A DNA stretch of 64,000 nucleotides from positions 4,136,501-4,200,500 of the forward strand of contig NZ_CP100604.1 of assembly GCF_031202265.1 (NCBI RefSeq). Reading direction: 5' to 3'. A model generated the notes under the pieces. It did no database searches and was not told the origin of the DNA. It saw only the letters and a program-made list of their open reading frames with translations. The position numbers and the translations under genes are program-made. This DNA is from Bradyrhizobium sp. Ash2021 (GTDB taxonomy: Bacteria > Pseudomonadota > Alphaproteobacteria > Rhizobiales > Xanthobacteraceae). Position 1 is the first letter of the stretch. The number at the start of each line of letters is the position of its first letter. Of this stretch, positions 46,052-53,817 are shown one piece after another.

Positions 46052-48060
46052 AGCGCGACTACCTCCTCGATTGCTCGCGCAATATACTCGGGGACCTGAA
46101 AGGGCTCTTCGCCGTCCTCGATCAGTCGCGCGAGAATCTGGGCGAAATCACCCTTTCGGGTCTTCTTGAATATCTCGTGGATTTTCTTCGCTCGCCCGTC
46201 GCCGCTAAGCGCGACAGCGTTATCCCACTTCTTCTTCGATTTGGGATGAAGCATGAGGTAGGCTTTACGCAGCATGGCGCTATTGCCGGCCCCGAGGAGT
46301 TCGGATTCCAAAGAGTAGACGCTCGTGATCGCTGCAAGATGATCGGTTGCGCCGAGGGTCTTTGCCAACGTTTCCAGCTTAGCCTTGCGCAATTCGCCTG
46401 GGATTGGCGGTTCTCCAGCGTCGGCTGCGCCGTCCGAGGCCGCGGGGGGCGCTTCTGCTTGTTCATAATCCGAGGTCGCTGACACCTCGTTCGCTTCAGT
46501 AGCCTCCTTTTCGGTCGTTTCCTCGTCGTCCTCATCTTGGTCGTCGCCCGTTCCCTTGTCACCGTCCGTGATGATGACGATACGATCGGCGATACGCGCC
46601 CCGTTTACGGAGGTAAGCAATAACGTTGCGTATGGAGTGAAATCGACCCCGTCGATGGGGACGAAGACCGTAGACATGAATAGCCGAAGTTTGTCCGGAT
46701 GATCCTTGAGCGTGTGATATTTTGCAATCGCGGGCAGAAGAAGCGCCTCTGCAATACCCTCAACGAGCAAGACTCGTCCACCGAACAGCAACGCTGCTTT
46801 TGTCACGTCGAGATAGCGGTCGACCTTACGACGCTCGACCTCATCAAGCGGAATTTGGGACAGAGGAATACAGAGCGTCGACCTACGCACGGCTGCTGCT
46901 GTCATCGTGGCCGTGAGGACATTGGTGTTTGCGTCGTTGGTGTGAATTTGATCGACGGCAAGACTGCTTTCGATGACTGCGGCGTCGGCTGCGATTGGGT
47001 CGATAGGGGTCTCTTCAGGTGGTCGCGGCGCGGTTGTGACGATCGATTTGAAGACGACAAGTCGGTCGCTGCTGACCCACGCCGAGAGGTTGGGGGAGTG
47101 CGTTGCCACGATTACTTGCAGCTCACCCGACGGGGAGTGGTCAGCCGGCTCTTCATTGCGCGACTGCTCGGCCTGGTCCCGAAGAAACGCCAGGACTGCG
47201 GCTTGGAGCTGAGGATGGAGGTGAGCCTCCGGCTCTTCGACAAGAAATAGGGTCAGGTCAGCAGTGCGAACTTTTTCAAGCTCGACCGCGATGATGGCCA
47301 TGAATAGAAGATTGGCGTAGCCGTGACCTGAGTATCGGAGATCTTCAGGATCGACGCCGTGGTCGGCGAGCTTAAACTTGAGGTCACGAGCAATATCGAT
47401 CAGGGCTTCATCGGGGGTGAACCCCAACGAGGCGGTCTGACGGCGCACCCCCGAGGTGAGCGCCGTCAGGCTCTTTGCGACTGCGCCGTCTACCTTGGCC
47501 AGGACGTCGTGCGAGTTGGTCCTGGCGAGTTCTTTGGCGAGCTGCTCTGGCGTCGTGTCGTCCAAGAAGTGGTTCAAAAGCGCCAGAATTCGTGTCGGAT
47601 TCCCGGACGCCAAGGAGTGTTTCGCATCTCGTAGCGGCGGCAGGTAAACGTGCCGAACCATATCGTGACAGCCGGGCTCGGGAGCGTTGCCGTCTTTTCC
47701 GGCCCAAACGATCGGCCTCGAGCCCGGCCGTGCAGCATCGAAGCGTAAGCCGAAGCATGCTTGAGTTAGAGAGGAATCCACAGCGGCCGAAATAAAGCGT
47801 CCCTGCTGCCCAATCGAGAGTTCGGCAAAACGACCCTCTATCTCGAATGAGTTTATGGTGCTCTGGAAACGAACGTCGGTGGACTCGCAGTAAATCTCTC
47901 GCCTTCCCCCAAGCGGAGATGTAAGGAGACGCATCGCGTCAATGGCATTGCTTTTGCCACCGTTGTTTTCGCCAACGAAGACGGTAAGGTCTTTTTGCAG
48001 TTCGATTGTCGCGTTAGCGAATGACCGAAACCTATTGAGTTTAATATTTTTGAGATACAT
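46048..48060 (-). CDS. gajA: Gabija GajA-type OLD-family ATPase/TOPRIM nuclease
   Basis: A 670-residue protein. The ATPase domain has Walker A VGENNGGKSN (29-38), the signature-like SGHGYANLLFMAII, Walker B LFLVEEPEAHLHPQ and the H-loop VIVATHSPNLS. The TOPRIM domain has Glu434 in LLVEGIAEALLLP and Asp499/Asp501 in IVIITDGDKG. Directly after Asp501 a stretch of about 50 residues is acidic and Ala/Pro-rich (DDQDEDDEETTEKEATEANE then more), which I take as an inserted linker; known GajA is shorter (578 residues in the B. cereus system, from memory). It is a DNA-nicking effector in known systems. Four-base overlap with gajB. Confidence 0.87.
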   Translation of the reverse strand: MYLKNIKLNRFRSFANATIELQKDLTVFVGENNGGKSNAIDAMRLLTSPLGGRREIYCESTDVRFQSTINSFEIEGRFAELSIGQQGRFISAAVDSSLTQACFGLRFDAARPGSRPIVWAGKDGNAPEPGCHDMVRHVYLPPLRDAKHSLASGNPTRILALLNHFLDDTTPEQLAKELARTNSHDVLAKVDGAVAKSLTALTSGVRRQTASLGFTPDEALIDIARDLKFKLADHGVDPEDLRYSGHGYANLLFMAIIAVELEKVRTADLTLFLVEEPEAHLHPQLQAAVLAFLRDQAEQSRNEEPADHSPSGELQVIVATHSPNLSAWVSSDRLVVFKSIVTTAPRPPEETPIDPIAADAAVIESSLAVDQIHTNDANTNVLTATMTAAAVRRSTLCIPLSQIPLDEVERRKVDRYLDVTKAALLFGGRVLLVEGIAEALLLPAIAKYHTLKDHPDKLRLFMSTVFVPIDGVDFTPYATLLLTSVNGARIADRIVIITDGDKGTGDDQDEDDEETTEKEATEANEVSATSDYEQAEAPPAASDGAADAGEPPIPGELRKAKLETLAKTLGATDHLAAITSVYSLESELLGAGNSAMLRKAYLMLHPKSKKKWDNAVALSGDGRAKKIHEIFKKTRKGDFAQILARLIEDGEEPFQVPEYIARAIEEVVAL

Positions 48061-48178
48061 TGAGCCCCCCGAGACTCACGAAGCATAGAGTAGTGCAGGG
48101 AATTTCTCGATAGTATTAGTTGTGGAATGCACGCATATCCCGGTGTGCCATTTGAGGCAGTGAACCGTAGGAGGGGTT
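48061..48178. promoter_or_regulatory. Divergent intergenic region of gajA and the small-gene operon
   Basis: 118 bases separate the gajA ATG (minus strand, 48060) from the ATG at 48179 (plus strand). The region is richer in A+T than the genes around it, and AGGAGGGG at 48169-48176 is a strong ribosome binding site for the plus-strand gene. Promoters for both directions must lie here, but no clear -35/-10 pair could be fixed by eye. Confidence 0.45.
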
Positions 48179-48487
48179 ATGCCGACAGAATTTGAAGACG
48201 CATTCGAAGCGATTGCGAGCGCAATGGTGCGTGCGGCAAAGGAATGTTCGGCAAGCATGGCGTCTGCCGAAGCCGAGCGGCACGGATTGCGCGAACTGGG
48301 TGACGGAAAGCCGTCTCAGATTCACGTCTGGGAAAGAAGCGAGAGTGACACTATGCTCCGGTTTCAATGGCGATGGTATGATCAGTCGAAGACGTTCTCA
48401 ATTCAGCCTGACATGAACATACTGTCTCTAGAGCTTCGACAGGCCAATGCGGTTTTGCAGAAGGCTGAGGAGCGCTTTGAGGATTGA
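48179..48487 (+). CDS. Small hypothetical protein beside Gabija
   Basis: A 102-residue acidic protein that I do not recognise. The N-terminal half is helical (FEDAFEAIASAMVRAAKECSASMASAEAERH), the middle may be a strand pair (QIHVWERSESDTMLRFQWRW), and the C-terminal is a helix (LELRQANAVLQKAEERF). AGGAGGGG (48169-48176) precedes the ATG, which is strong evidence that it is expressed. It is divergent from gajA. A cysteine-rich gene starts four bases after its stop, so the two form an operon. Two cysteines; no signal peptide. Confidence 0.7.
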   Translation: MPTEFEDAFEAIASAMVRAAKECSASMASAEAERHGLRELGDGKPSQIHVWERSESDTMLRFQWRWYDQSKTFSIQPDMNILSLELRQANAVLQKAEERFED

Positions 48488-48491
48488 AGCT

Positions 48492-48938
48492 GTGCCCAAC
48501 ACGCACAAGCTAACTCTCAAGTATGTCTGGGAGCAAGAGCGGGTCCCGGTCGTCCTACGGCGGACCGGGAAGGGCCAGCGTTTGAGAGCGCGCCTGCCTT
48601 ATGCAGACACCAATCGCCAGTGGCTTCAGAATGGAAGGCGCGTCTCACCTGCGTGGATCGACGTCAAAAAATACTGGGAGTTTCCCAAGACATGGTTCAA
48701 TGATTTCGTAGAGCGTGCATTGGTGAAATACAGCCAAGTTTACATTATACAGCCGTATCGCGAACAGGAAAAATGCTCGCCGGCTTGTCAGAATGCGATG
48801 GGGTATGAGTGTCAATGTTCCTGCATGGGTCTCTATCATGGGGCGGGAAATGATGGCACCTGGTTCGAGGTTTCCGACACTTTCGCGACCCGATGGGGCG
48901 GTCAGGAACTCGCGTGTCGATTGATGACCGTAAAGTAG
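48492..48938 (+). CDS. Cysteine-rich hypothetical protein (KCSPACQ/ECQCSCMG domain)
   Basis: A 148-residue basic protein with six cysteines concentrated in the C-terminal half: Cys95 and Cys99 (EKCSPACQ), Cys107, Cys109 and Cys111 (YECQCSCMG) and Cys142. The block HGAGNDGTWFEVSDTFATRW follows. The pattern suggests a metal-binding site, perhaps zinc or iron-sulfur. I know similar ECxCSCxGxxHG sequences only as unnamed proteins in diverse bacteria. The GTG at 48492 starts four bases after the previous gene; an ATG at 48447 in the same frame would overlap it by 41 bases. A decayed copy is at 26513-26926. Confidence 0.75.
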   Translation: MPNTHKLTLKYVWEQERVPVVLRRTGKGQRLRARLPYADTNRQWLQNGRRVSPAWIDVKKYWEFPKTWFNDFVERALVKYSQVYIIQPYREQEKCSPACQNAMGYECQCSCMGLYHGAGNDGTWFEVSDTFATRWGGQELACRLMTVK

Positions 48939-49510
48939 AGTTCACTGACGCTTGGTCAGCAGAGGAGACGCCTCTGCTGATTTGAAACCCGGCGATTGCC
49001 CGACGGGCAAATCACTTGCCGATGGTCAAAATCCTTTGTCCAGCCCCTTTTGCAAAAATATTTCGCTTCACCCCGACGGGCAAATCAAGGGCATAACTCC
49101 GCGCGTCTCACCCAAGAGAGGGGCGGGTCGCGATCGTCACGGACGTTGCGGTGGGATGCGGTGGACGCGGGAGTTGCGCAAGACGAACGCAGCTGACGCG
49201 TACGGCGAAGTCGTGTGGTTCTGACGCCGCGGTGCTGGCGTCAAGCTTGCGGTAGTAATCGCAGGCGACGGTGGCAAGAAAGCCGTTCACCGGGGAGAGC
49301 ACGAAGTAAGCCGTAAAACCATTGCGCAGGGAAGGCCGGATGCTCTCCGCTGAACCTGTATGCTCGTGTGCGCATTCTTGATGCACATATGCACGCGAGA
49401 CCGCGGGTGCAGCGCGCACCCGGCTTTCCCTGCGCCCTCTACGTGGTGAGAGGGTGAAAAAATTGCCAAGCCTCGGGCATCTCATGCCGCGAGAATGCGG
49501 ACCCATACCT
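48939..49510. repeat. Composite repeat-remnant region at the island end
   Basis: No gene is evident here. It contains a 16-base direct repeat CCCGACGGGCAAATCA at 48999-49014 and 49072-49087 (the first also forms a near-palindrome TTGCCCGACGGGCAA). A further stretch around 49205-49500 holds the hairpin GGGTGC-GCACCC (CGCGGGTGCAGCGCGCACCC). I recognise both stretches as sequences repeated across Bradyrhizobium genomes, often near mobile elements. The remainder, 49511-49763, shows nothing I can name. Confidence 0.6.
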
Positions 49511-49763
49511 CACGCTGTTTGAAATCTAAATCAGGAATGCGGCGCGGTTCGCCGGGACGACTTAGTGAGCCAAACATCGTCACATCGTGGACTGCGGGTC
49601 CGGCGCAGTCGTAGGGCTCAACCGCGTGCTCGGAGTAGAGCAAACAATCTATTCCTTCAAGCTAACCGCGCGCCAAGCGTGCGCGAACCTTGTCAGCCGC
49701 GGGTCTCGGCACTGGTATGCTTCAGATAGTGACTTCAAGCTATTCCAGTCCGCGCCTCCCGCG

Positions 49764-50735
49764 TCAGCGCATTTTCGTCCCGCGAGTTCGCTTGTCATCA
49801 ATGTGACTTCGGGCTTTGTTGGTAGCGCCCGAGCGGCTCTTCACGTGATCGATGAAGGCTCGCAGTTTCGGCGTCATTTGATGGCGGCTGGGATAGTAGA
49901 GAAACACACCCGGCGCCATCGGCGCGAACGGCTGCAGAACCTGCACGAGTTTTCCTGCCTTGACCGCGCCGGCAGCGATCGGCTCGGGCACCTGCGCAAG
50001 GCCCAATCCTTCGACGGCCGCGCCAAGCATTGTGGGCATGTCGTTGGCGATCAAAGGTCCGGAAACGACGACTTCGACGGCCTCGTTGCCGCTGACAAAG
50101 GACCAGGGCGCGATCGACCCGTTTGAGCGGCGCATGCGCAGGCAGGCGTGCCGGCGCAGATCGTCGATGCATTCCGGCCGCCCCCGCCGCCGCAGATAGT
50201 CGGGGCTACCGACCACAGTCAGCGGGTGCGACGGCGTCAGACGCACCGCGATCATATCGGCCTCGATGAACTGGCCTTGCCGGATGCCGGCGTCAAATCC
50301 TCCGGCAGCGATATCTACCAGCTCCGCGCTTGCGGCGACCTCCACCTCGACCTCGGGATAGGCTTGGCAGAACGACGCGATCAGCCGCTCCAGCAGGATC
50401 GGCACCACCGCCCGCGGCACCGTGAGGCGCAACAGTCCGGCAGGCCGCTGCCCAAGGTCACGCGCAACCTCGCTTGCGGCGACGAGTTCCTCAAAAGCAG
50501 GCTTGGCGCGTAACAGAAATCGTTCGCCGGCTTCGGTCAACCCGACACTGCGCGTCGTGCGTATGAAGAGCGCTGCGCCGACCCGCGCCTCAAGCGTACG
50601 TACGGCCTGGCTGATCGCAGAAGGCGTCACCGCAAGCTCTGCCGCCGCTTTGCGAAAATTGCGGTGCTGGGCAACGCTGAGGAACGCTTCCACGCCATCG
50701 AGCGCGCCCTGCCTGACTGTGAAGTTCTGCTTCAT
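49764..50735 (-). CDS. LysR family transcriptional regulator
   Basis: A 323-residue LysR-type regulator. The helix-turn-helix reads RKAAAELAVTPSAISQAVRTLEA (about residues 28-50), followed by the effector domain with LLRLTVPRAVVPILLERLI and FDAGIRQGQFIEADMIAV. The C-terminal tail is basic. It is divergent from the operon at 50892-52736, with 156 bases between starts, the usual arrangement for a regulator and its target. The effector is unknown. Confidence 0.9.
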   Translation of the reverse strand: MKQNFTVRQGALDGVEAFLSVAQHRNFRKAAAELAVTPSAISQAVRTLEARVGAALFIRTTRSVGLTEAGERFLLRAKPAFEELVAASEVARDLGQRPAGLLRLTVPRAVVPILLERLIASFCQAYPEVEVEVAASAELVDIAAGGFDAGIRQGQFIEADMIAVRLTPSHPLTVVGSPDYLRRRGRPECIDDLRRHACLRMRRSNGSIAPWSFVSGNEAVEVVVSGPLIANDMPTMLGAAVEGLGLAQVPEPIAAGAVKAGKLVQVLQPFAPMAPGVFLYYPSRHQMTPKLRAFIDHVKSRSGATNKARSHIDDKRTRGTKMR

Positions 50736-50891
50736 GGCCCAACGACATTATCGCGGATAGTCGCTCGCGGGAAGCGGTCGTACATCGGAGTTGCAAATCA
50801 GGAGCGCCGCTGATGTCGAGCCCCAACATTCGCGACACCACGGCGATCTCAACCAACCAAGGTGACGACCGTGATCCCGGAGACGAGACCG

Positions 50892-51293
50892 ATGAAAGCA
50901 ATCCGTAACGTCGTCCTGGCGCTCACCCTAACTCTGACAGGTGTTACTTCCATGACCCAACCATCGATTGCCCAGGCACAAGCGACCTCGCCCACCACCA
51001 CCGGGGTGATGGTCATCCTTACCGTGAAAGCCGGCGTCACCCGCGAACAAGTCATGACCGTCATGCCCGCTGAAATCCGGCAGACGGTGCAGCTCTATCT
51101 CGGTGGCAAGATTCGCGAGTGGTATTCGCGCGGCGATGGTCGCGGAGTCATCCTCCTGCTGGACACCAGGGATGTCGGCGAGGCGCACACGATCATGGAT
51201 GGGCTGCCATTGGGCAAGCAGGATCTGATGGACCACGAGTACATCGCAGTCGGTCCGCTTTGGCCGCTCCGCTTGCTCATGGCCAATCCCTGA
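50892..51293 (+). CDS. Secreted muconolactone-isomerase-like small protein
   Basis: A 133-residue protein with a signal peptide (MKAIRNVVLALTLTLTGVTS, cleavage near AQAQA). The mature part (TGVMVILTVKAGVTREQVM, then LYLGGKIREWYSRGDGRGV) has the alternating strand-helix pattern of a dimeric alpha-beta barrel, as in muconolactone isomerase and YciI-like proteins. It could be an enzyme or ligand-binding protein in the periplasm. First gene of an operon opposite a LysR gene. The frame is open to 50862, but the ATG at 50892 starts the signal peptide. Confidence 0.7.
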   Translation: MKAIRNVVLALTLTLTGVTSMTQPSIAQAQATSPTTTGVMVILTVKAGVTREQVMTVMPAEIRQTVQLYLGGKIREWYSRGDGRGVILLLDTRDVGEAHTIMDGLPLGKQDLMDHEYIAVGPLWPLRLLMANP

Positions 51294-51368
51294 GCGCCCC
51301 TGATCGTCCATGGGTGCTGCACGCGCTGTCGCTGCGCCAATTGATCCGACGCCAGGAGGAACCTTGCA

Positions 51369-52199
51369 ATGACCGATGTACTTGATGGCGTGCGCGACCA
51401 CTATCGCAGCCCCGGCCTGACCGAACGGCTGAAGACGGCGCTGATGGCGCTCGGGCCGGAGGATCGGCGGCTCACGCCCGGGCAACTGGGCGCCCTCGAC
51501 CAGTTTCACACCCGTGGGCTCGCGGCGACCACCGAGCTTGCCAAATTGGCCGGGATCACCGCCGACATGTCGGTTCTGGATGTCGGCTCGGGCGTCGGCG
51601 GACCGGCGCGCTTTCTGGCTGCGACCTATGGCTGCCGGGTGACGGGCGTCGACCTCTCTGAGCCATTCGTGGATGCCGCGCGCTATCTGACCGAGCGCAC
51701 CGGACAGAGCGGGCAGGTGTCGTTCCAGACCGCCAGCGCGCTGGAGCTTCCGTTTGACGACGGCCACTTCGATGCCGTGTTGCTGCAGCATGTGGCGATG
51801 AACATCTCCGACCGGGCGCGGCTCTACCGCGAGATCCGTCGCGTGCTGAAGACCGGTGGCAGGTTCGCGACTTACGACGTCGTCTCGAACGGCGGTGAGC
51901 CGCATTATCCCGTGCCGTGGGCGCGGACGCCCGCAACGAGCTTCCTTCTGACAGCCGCTACGACGCGCGAGACGATCGAACCGGCCGGTTTCCGCGCGCT
52001 CGTCTGGCAAGACGACTCTGAGGCGGCCAAGGCCTGGATCGCCCAGCTGCGCGCATCGGGGCCGCCGCCTTCGCCAAATCTCGGCGTGGTGATGGGGCCG
52101 GACTTCGCACAGCTTTCCGCCAACCTCGGGCGAAATCTCATGGAAGGCCGGCTCGGCATTTTGACCGCCGTGTTCGAGGCCGCGTCAATCGACTGCTGA
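51369..52199 (+). CDS. Class I SAM-dependent methyltransferase
   Basis: A 276-residue methylase. The SAM-binding motif I is SVLDVGSGVGGPARFLA, motif post-I reads VTGVDLSEPFVDAA, and motif II FDAVLLQHVAMNI. It resembles UbiE/ glycine N-methyltransferase-type small-molecule methylases. AGGAGGAACC before 51369 is a strong ribosome binding site. It is the second gene of the LysR-linked operon and is followed 12 bases later by a membrane protein gene. The substrate is unknown. Confidence 0.85.
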   Translation: MTDVLDGVRDHYRSPGLTERLKTALMALGPEDRRLTPGQLGALDQFHTRGLAATTELAKLAGITADMSVLDVGSGVGGPARFLAATYGCRVTGVDLSEPFVDAARYLTERTGQSGQVSFQTASALELPFDDGHFDAVLLQHVAMNISDRARLYREIRRVLKTGGRFATYDVVSNGGEPHYPVPWARTPATSFLLTAATTRETIEPAGFRALVWQDDSEAAKAWIAQLRASGPPPSPNLGVVMGPDFAQLSANLGRNLMEGRLGILTAVFEAASIDC

Positions 52200-52211
52200 T
52201 AGGAGGCCAAA

Positions 52212-52736
52212 ATGCCTACGGAAATCCTGTTCCAGACCCATCTCGTCCTCGGGTATGTCGCGTGGCTGCTTTGCTTTGGCGTGTACATCTGGCCCCGGCT
52301 CAAAGCGATGGACCATTTCGAAGCGCAACGTGCGATCGCTACGCTGCACAGCTTCCGCTTCTTCGGGCTCGTCTTCATCCTTCCGGGCGTGGTCAGCCCC
52401 GATCTGCCGGCCAGCTTCGCCGTGTTCGCCGCCTACTGGGATTTTGCAACCGGCGTGCTGGCCATGCTGGCGCTGCTCACGGCCAGAATCCGTCCGCTGT
52501 TTTGGCTGTTCGTCGTCGCCTTCAATCTGGTGGGGTTTGTCGATCTGATCCTCGACTATTACCACGCGGTCCAGGTCGACCTCCCTGCGAAGGCCGGGGA
52601 GTTGGGCGCCACCTACGCGATCCCGATCATCTACGTACCGCTGCTGATGATCACGCACATCGTCGCATTCTATTTTCTGGTGCGTCCTCAGCTCAAGGCG
52701 GCTCGGGCCATCGCCGACGATTTGGCGGCAGCCTAG
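52212..52736 (+). CDS. Conserved hypothetical membrane protein
   Basis: A 174-residue protein with four to five hydrophobic spans (LVLGYVAWLLCFGVYIW, FFGLVFILPGVV, FATGVLAMLALL, PLFWLFVVAFNLVGFVDLIL, YVPLLMITHIVAFYFLV). I recognise no family. AGGAGG at 52200-52206 sets the ATG. Together with the secreted protein and methylase it forms a three-gene operon controlled by the divergent LysR gene, so a role in modifying or exporting a small molecule is a reasonable guess. Confidence 0.75.
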   Translation: MPTEILFQTHLVLGYVAWLLCFGVYIWPRLKAMDHFEAQRAIATLHSFRFFGLVFILPGVVSPDLPASFAVFAAYWDFATGVLAMLALLTARIRPLFWLFVVAFNLVGFVDLILDYYHAVQVDLPAKAGELGATYAIPIIYVPLLMITHIVAFYFLVRPQLKAARAIADDLAAA

Positions 52737-52966
52737 ATTGCTCGACCGTCTGATCGTGCGCATAAAAGAACCAAGGCGAGGAACTGGGGTCGGTCCGGCT
52801 GAGTTCCCCCGGCAGCGCGGCCAAACATGAATCGCGTCACATTTGTCACTCCCGCCGTTCGAGGTCTGGCGGCGATACTAACTCGACCAACAGCGAGCGA
52901 TCGGCCGTGAACATTGGCGCGTTCCAGTCCGAAGACACGCGAGACCGCTCTAATGAGGAGGTTGCG

Positions 52967-53755
52967 ATGACGACGATTACTTCACCCGAGAAAAACCGGA
53001 AACAGGGACAGCCCGCCATGAACACGCCACCGATTGTGTCGCCGGAGGCGTGGGAGGCGGCGCGCGAGCAGCTTCTCGTCAAGGAGAAGGCCATGATCCG
53101 CGCCCGGGACGCGCTGGCTGCGGAGCGGCGGCGGATGCCGTGGGTTGCCGTGGAAAAGGCCTATGCGTTCGACGGGCCCGGGGGCGAGGCGAGCCTGCTT
53201 GACCTGTTCCAGGGTCGCCGCCAACTGATCGTCTACCGCGCCTTCTTCGAGCCCGGCGTGCACGGCTGGCCGGAGCATGCCTGCATCGGCTGTTCGCTCG
53301 GGGCCGACCAGGTCTCCCATCTCGCGCACCTCAACGCGCGCGACACGACGCTTGTGTATGCCTCGCGCGCACCGCAGGCCGACATCGCGCGCCTGAAAGC
53401 GCGGATGGGTTGGGAGATTCCGTGGGTTACCATCACCGACAGCTTCGATGCCGACTTCGGCGTGGATGAATGGCACGGCCACAACGCGTTCATCCGCGAC
53501 GGCGATCGCGTCTTCCGCACCTACTTCATCAACAGCCGCGGCGACGAGGCGATGGGTACCGTCTGGAGCTACCTCGACATGACGGCGCTCGGGCGTCAGG
53601 AGGAGTGGGAGGACTCGCCCGAGGGTTACCCCCAGACCCGGCCGTACAAATGGTGGAACTGGAACGACAGTTACGTCCCCAACGCCGCGCCCGACCCGAA
53701 ATGGGTGAAGGTGTCGGACGCCGGCGAGGCTGCCTTTCGCAAACGCGACGGCTAA
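52967..53755 (+). CDS. DUF899 family (thioredoxin-like) protein
   Basis: A 262-residue protein of the DUF899 family, recognised by the helical N terminus (EAWEAAREQLLVKEKAMIRARD), then RRRMPWVAVEKAYAFDG, LIVYRAFFEPG and CIGCSLGADQVSHLAHLNARD. The fold is thioredoxin-like, but the function is not established. TGAGGAGG (52953-52960) supports the ATG at 52967; the track of open frame to 52907 is not needed. Two cysteines in CIGC near residue 104 could form a redox pair, but this is unproven. Single gene. Confidence 0.85.
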   Translation: MTTITSPEKNRKQGQPAMNTPPIVSPEAWEAAREQLLVKEKAMIRARDALAAERRRMPWVAVEKAYAFDGPGGEASLLDLFQGRRQLIVYRAFFEPGVHGWPEHACIGCSLGADQVSHLAHLNARDTTLVYASRAPQADIARLKARMGWEIPWVTITDSFDADFGVDEWHGHNAFIRDGDRVFRTYFINSRGDEAMGTVWSYLDMTALGRQEEWEDSPEGYPQTRPYKWWNWNDSYVPNAAPDPKWVKVSDAGEAAFRKRDG

Positions 53756-53817
53756 TCTCCATGATGCTGCGGTAGGCTCACCCACGGCGGATCTGAGTCG
53801 GGGAGGGGAAAGCGCGC

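Noticed and set aside
44180..49560. Direct repeat of the guaA 3' end as an attachment site
   Set aside because: I looked for a second copy of the last coding bases of guaA near the island end and found none, so no att pair can be claimed.
49587..50126. Plus-strand frame of 179 codons
   Set aside because: It runs into the LysR gene on the other strand and shows no ribosome binding site or family motif.
52838..52890. ECF41-type promoter before the DUF899 gene
   Set aside because: TGTCAC is present, but no matching -10 element lies at the right spacing.
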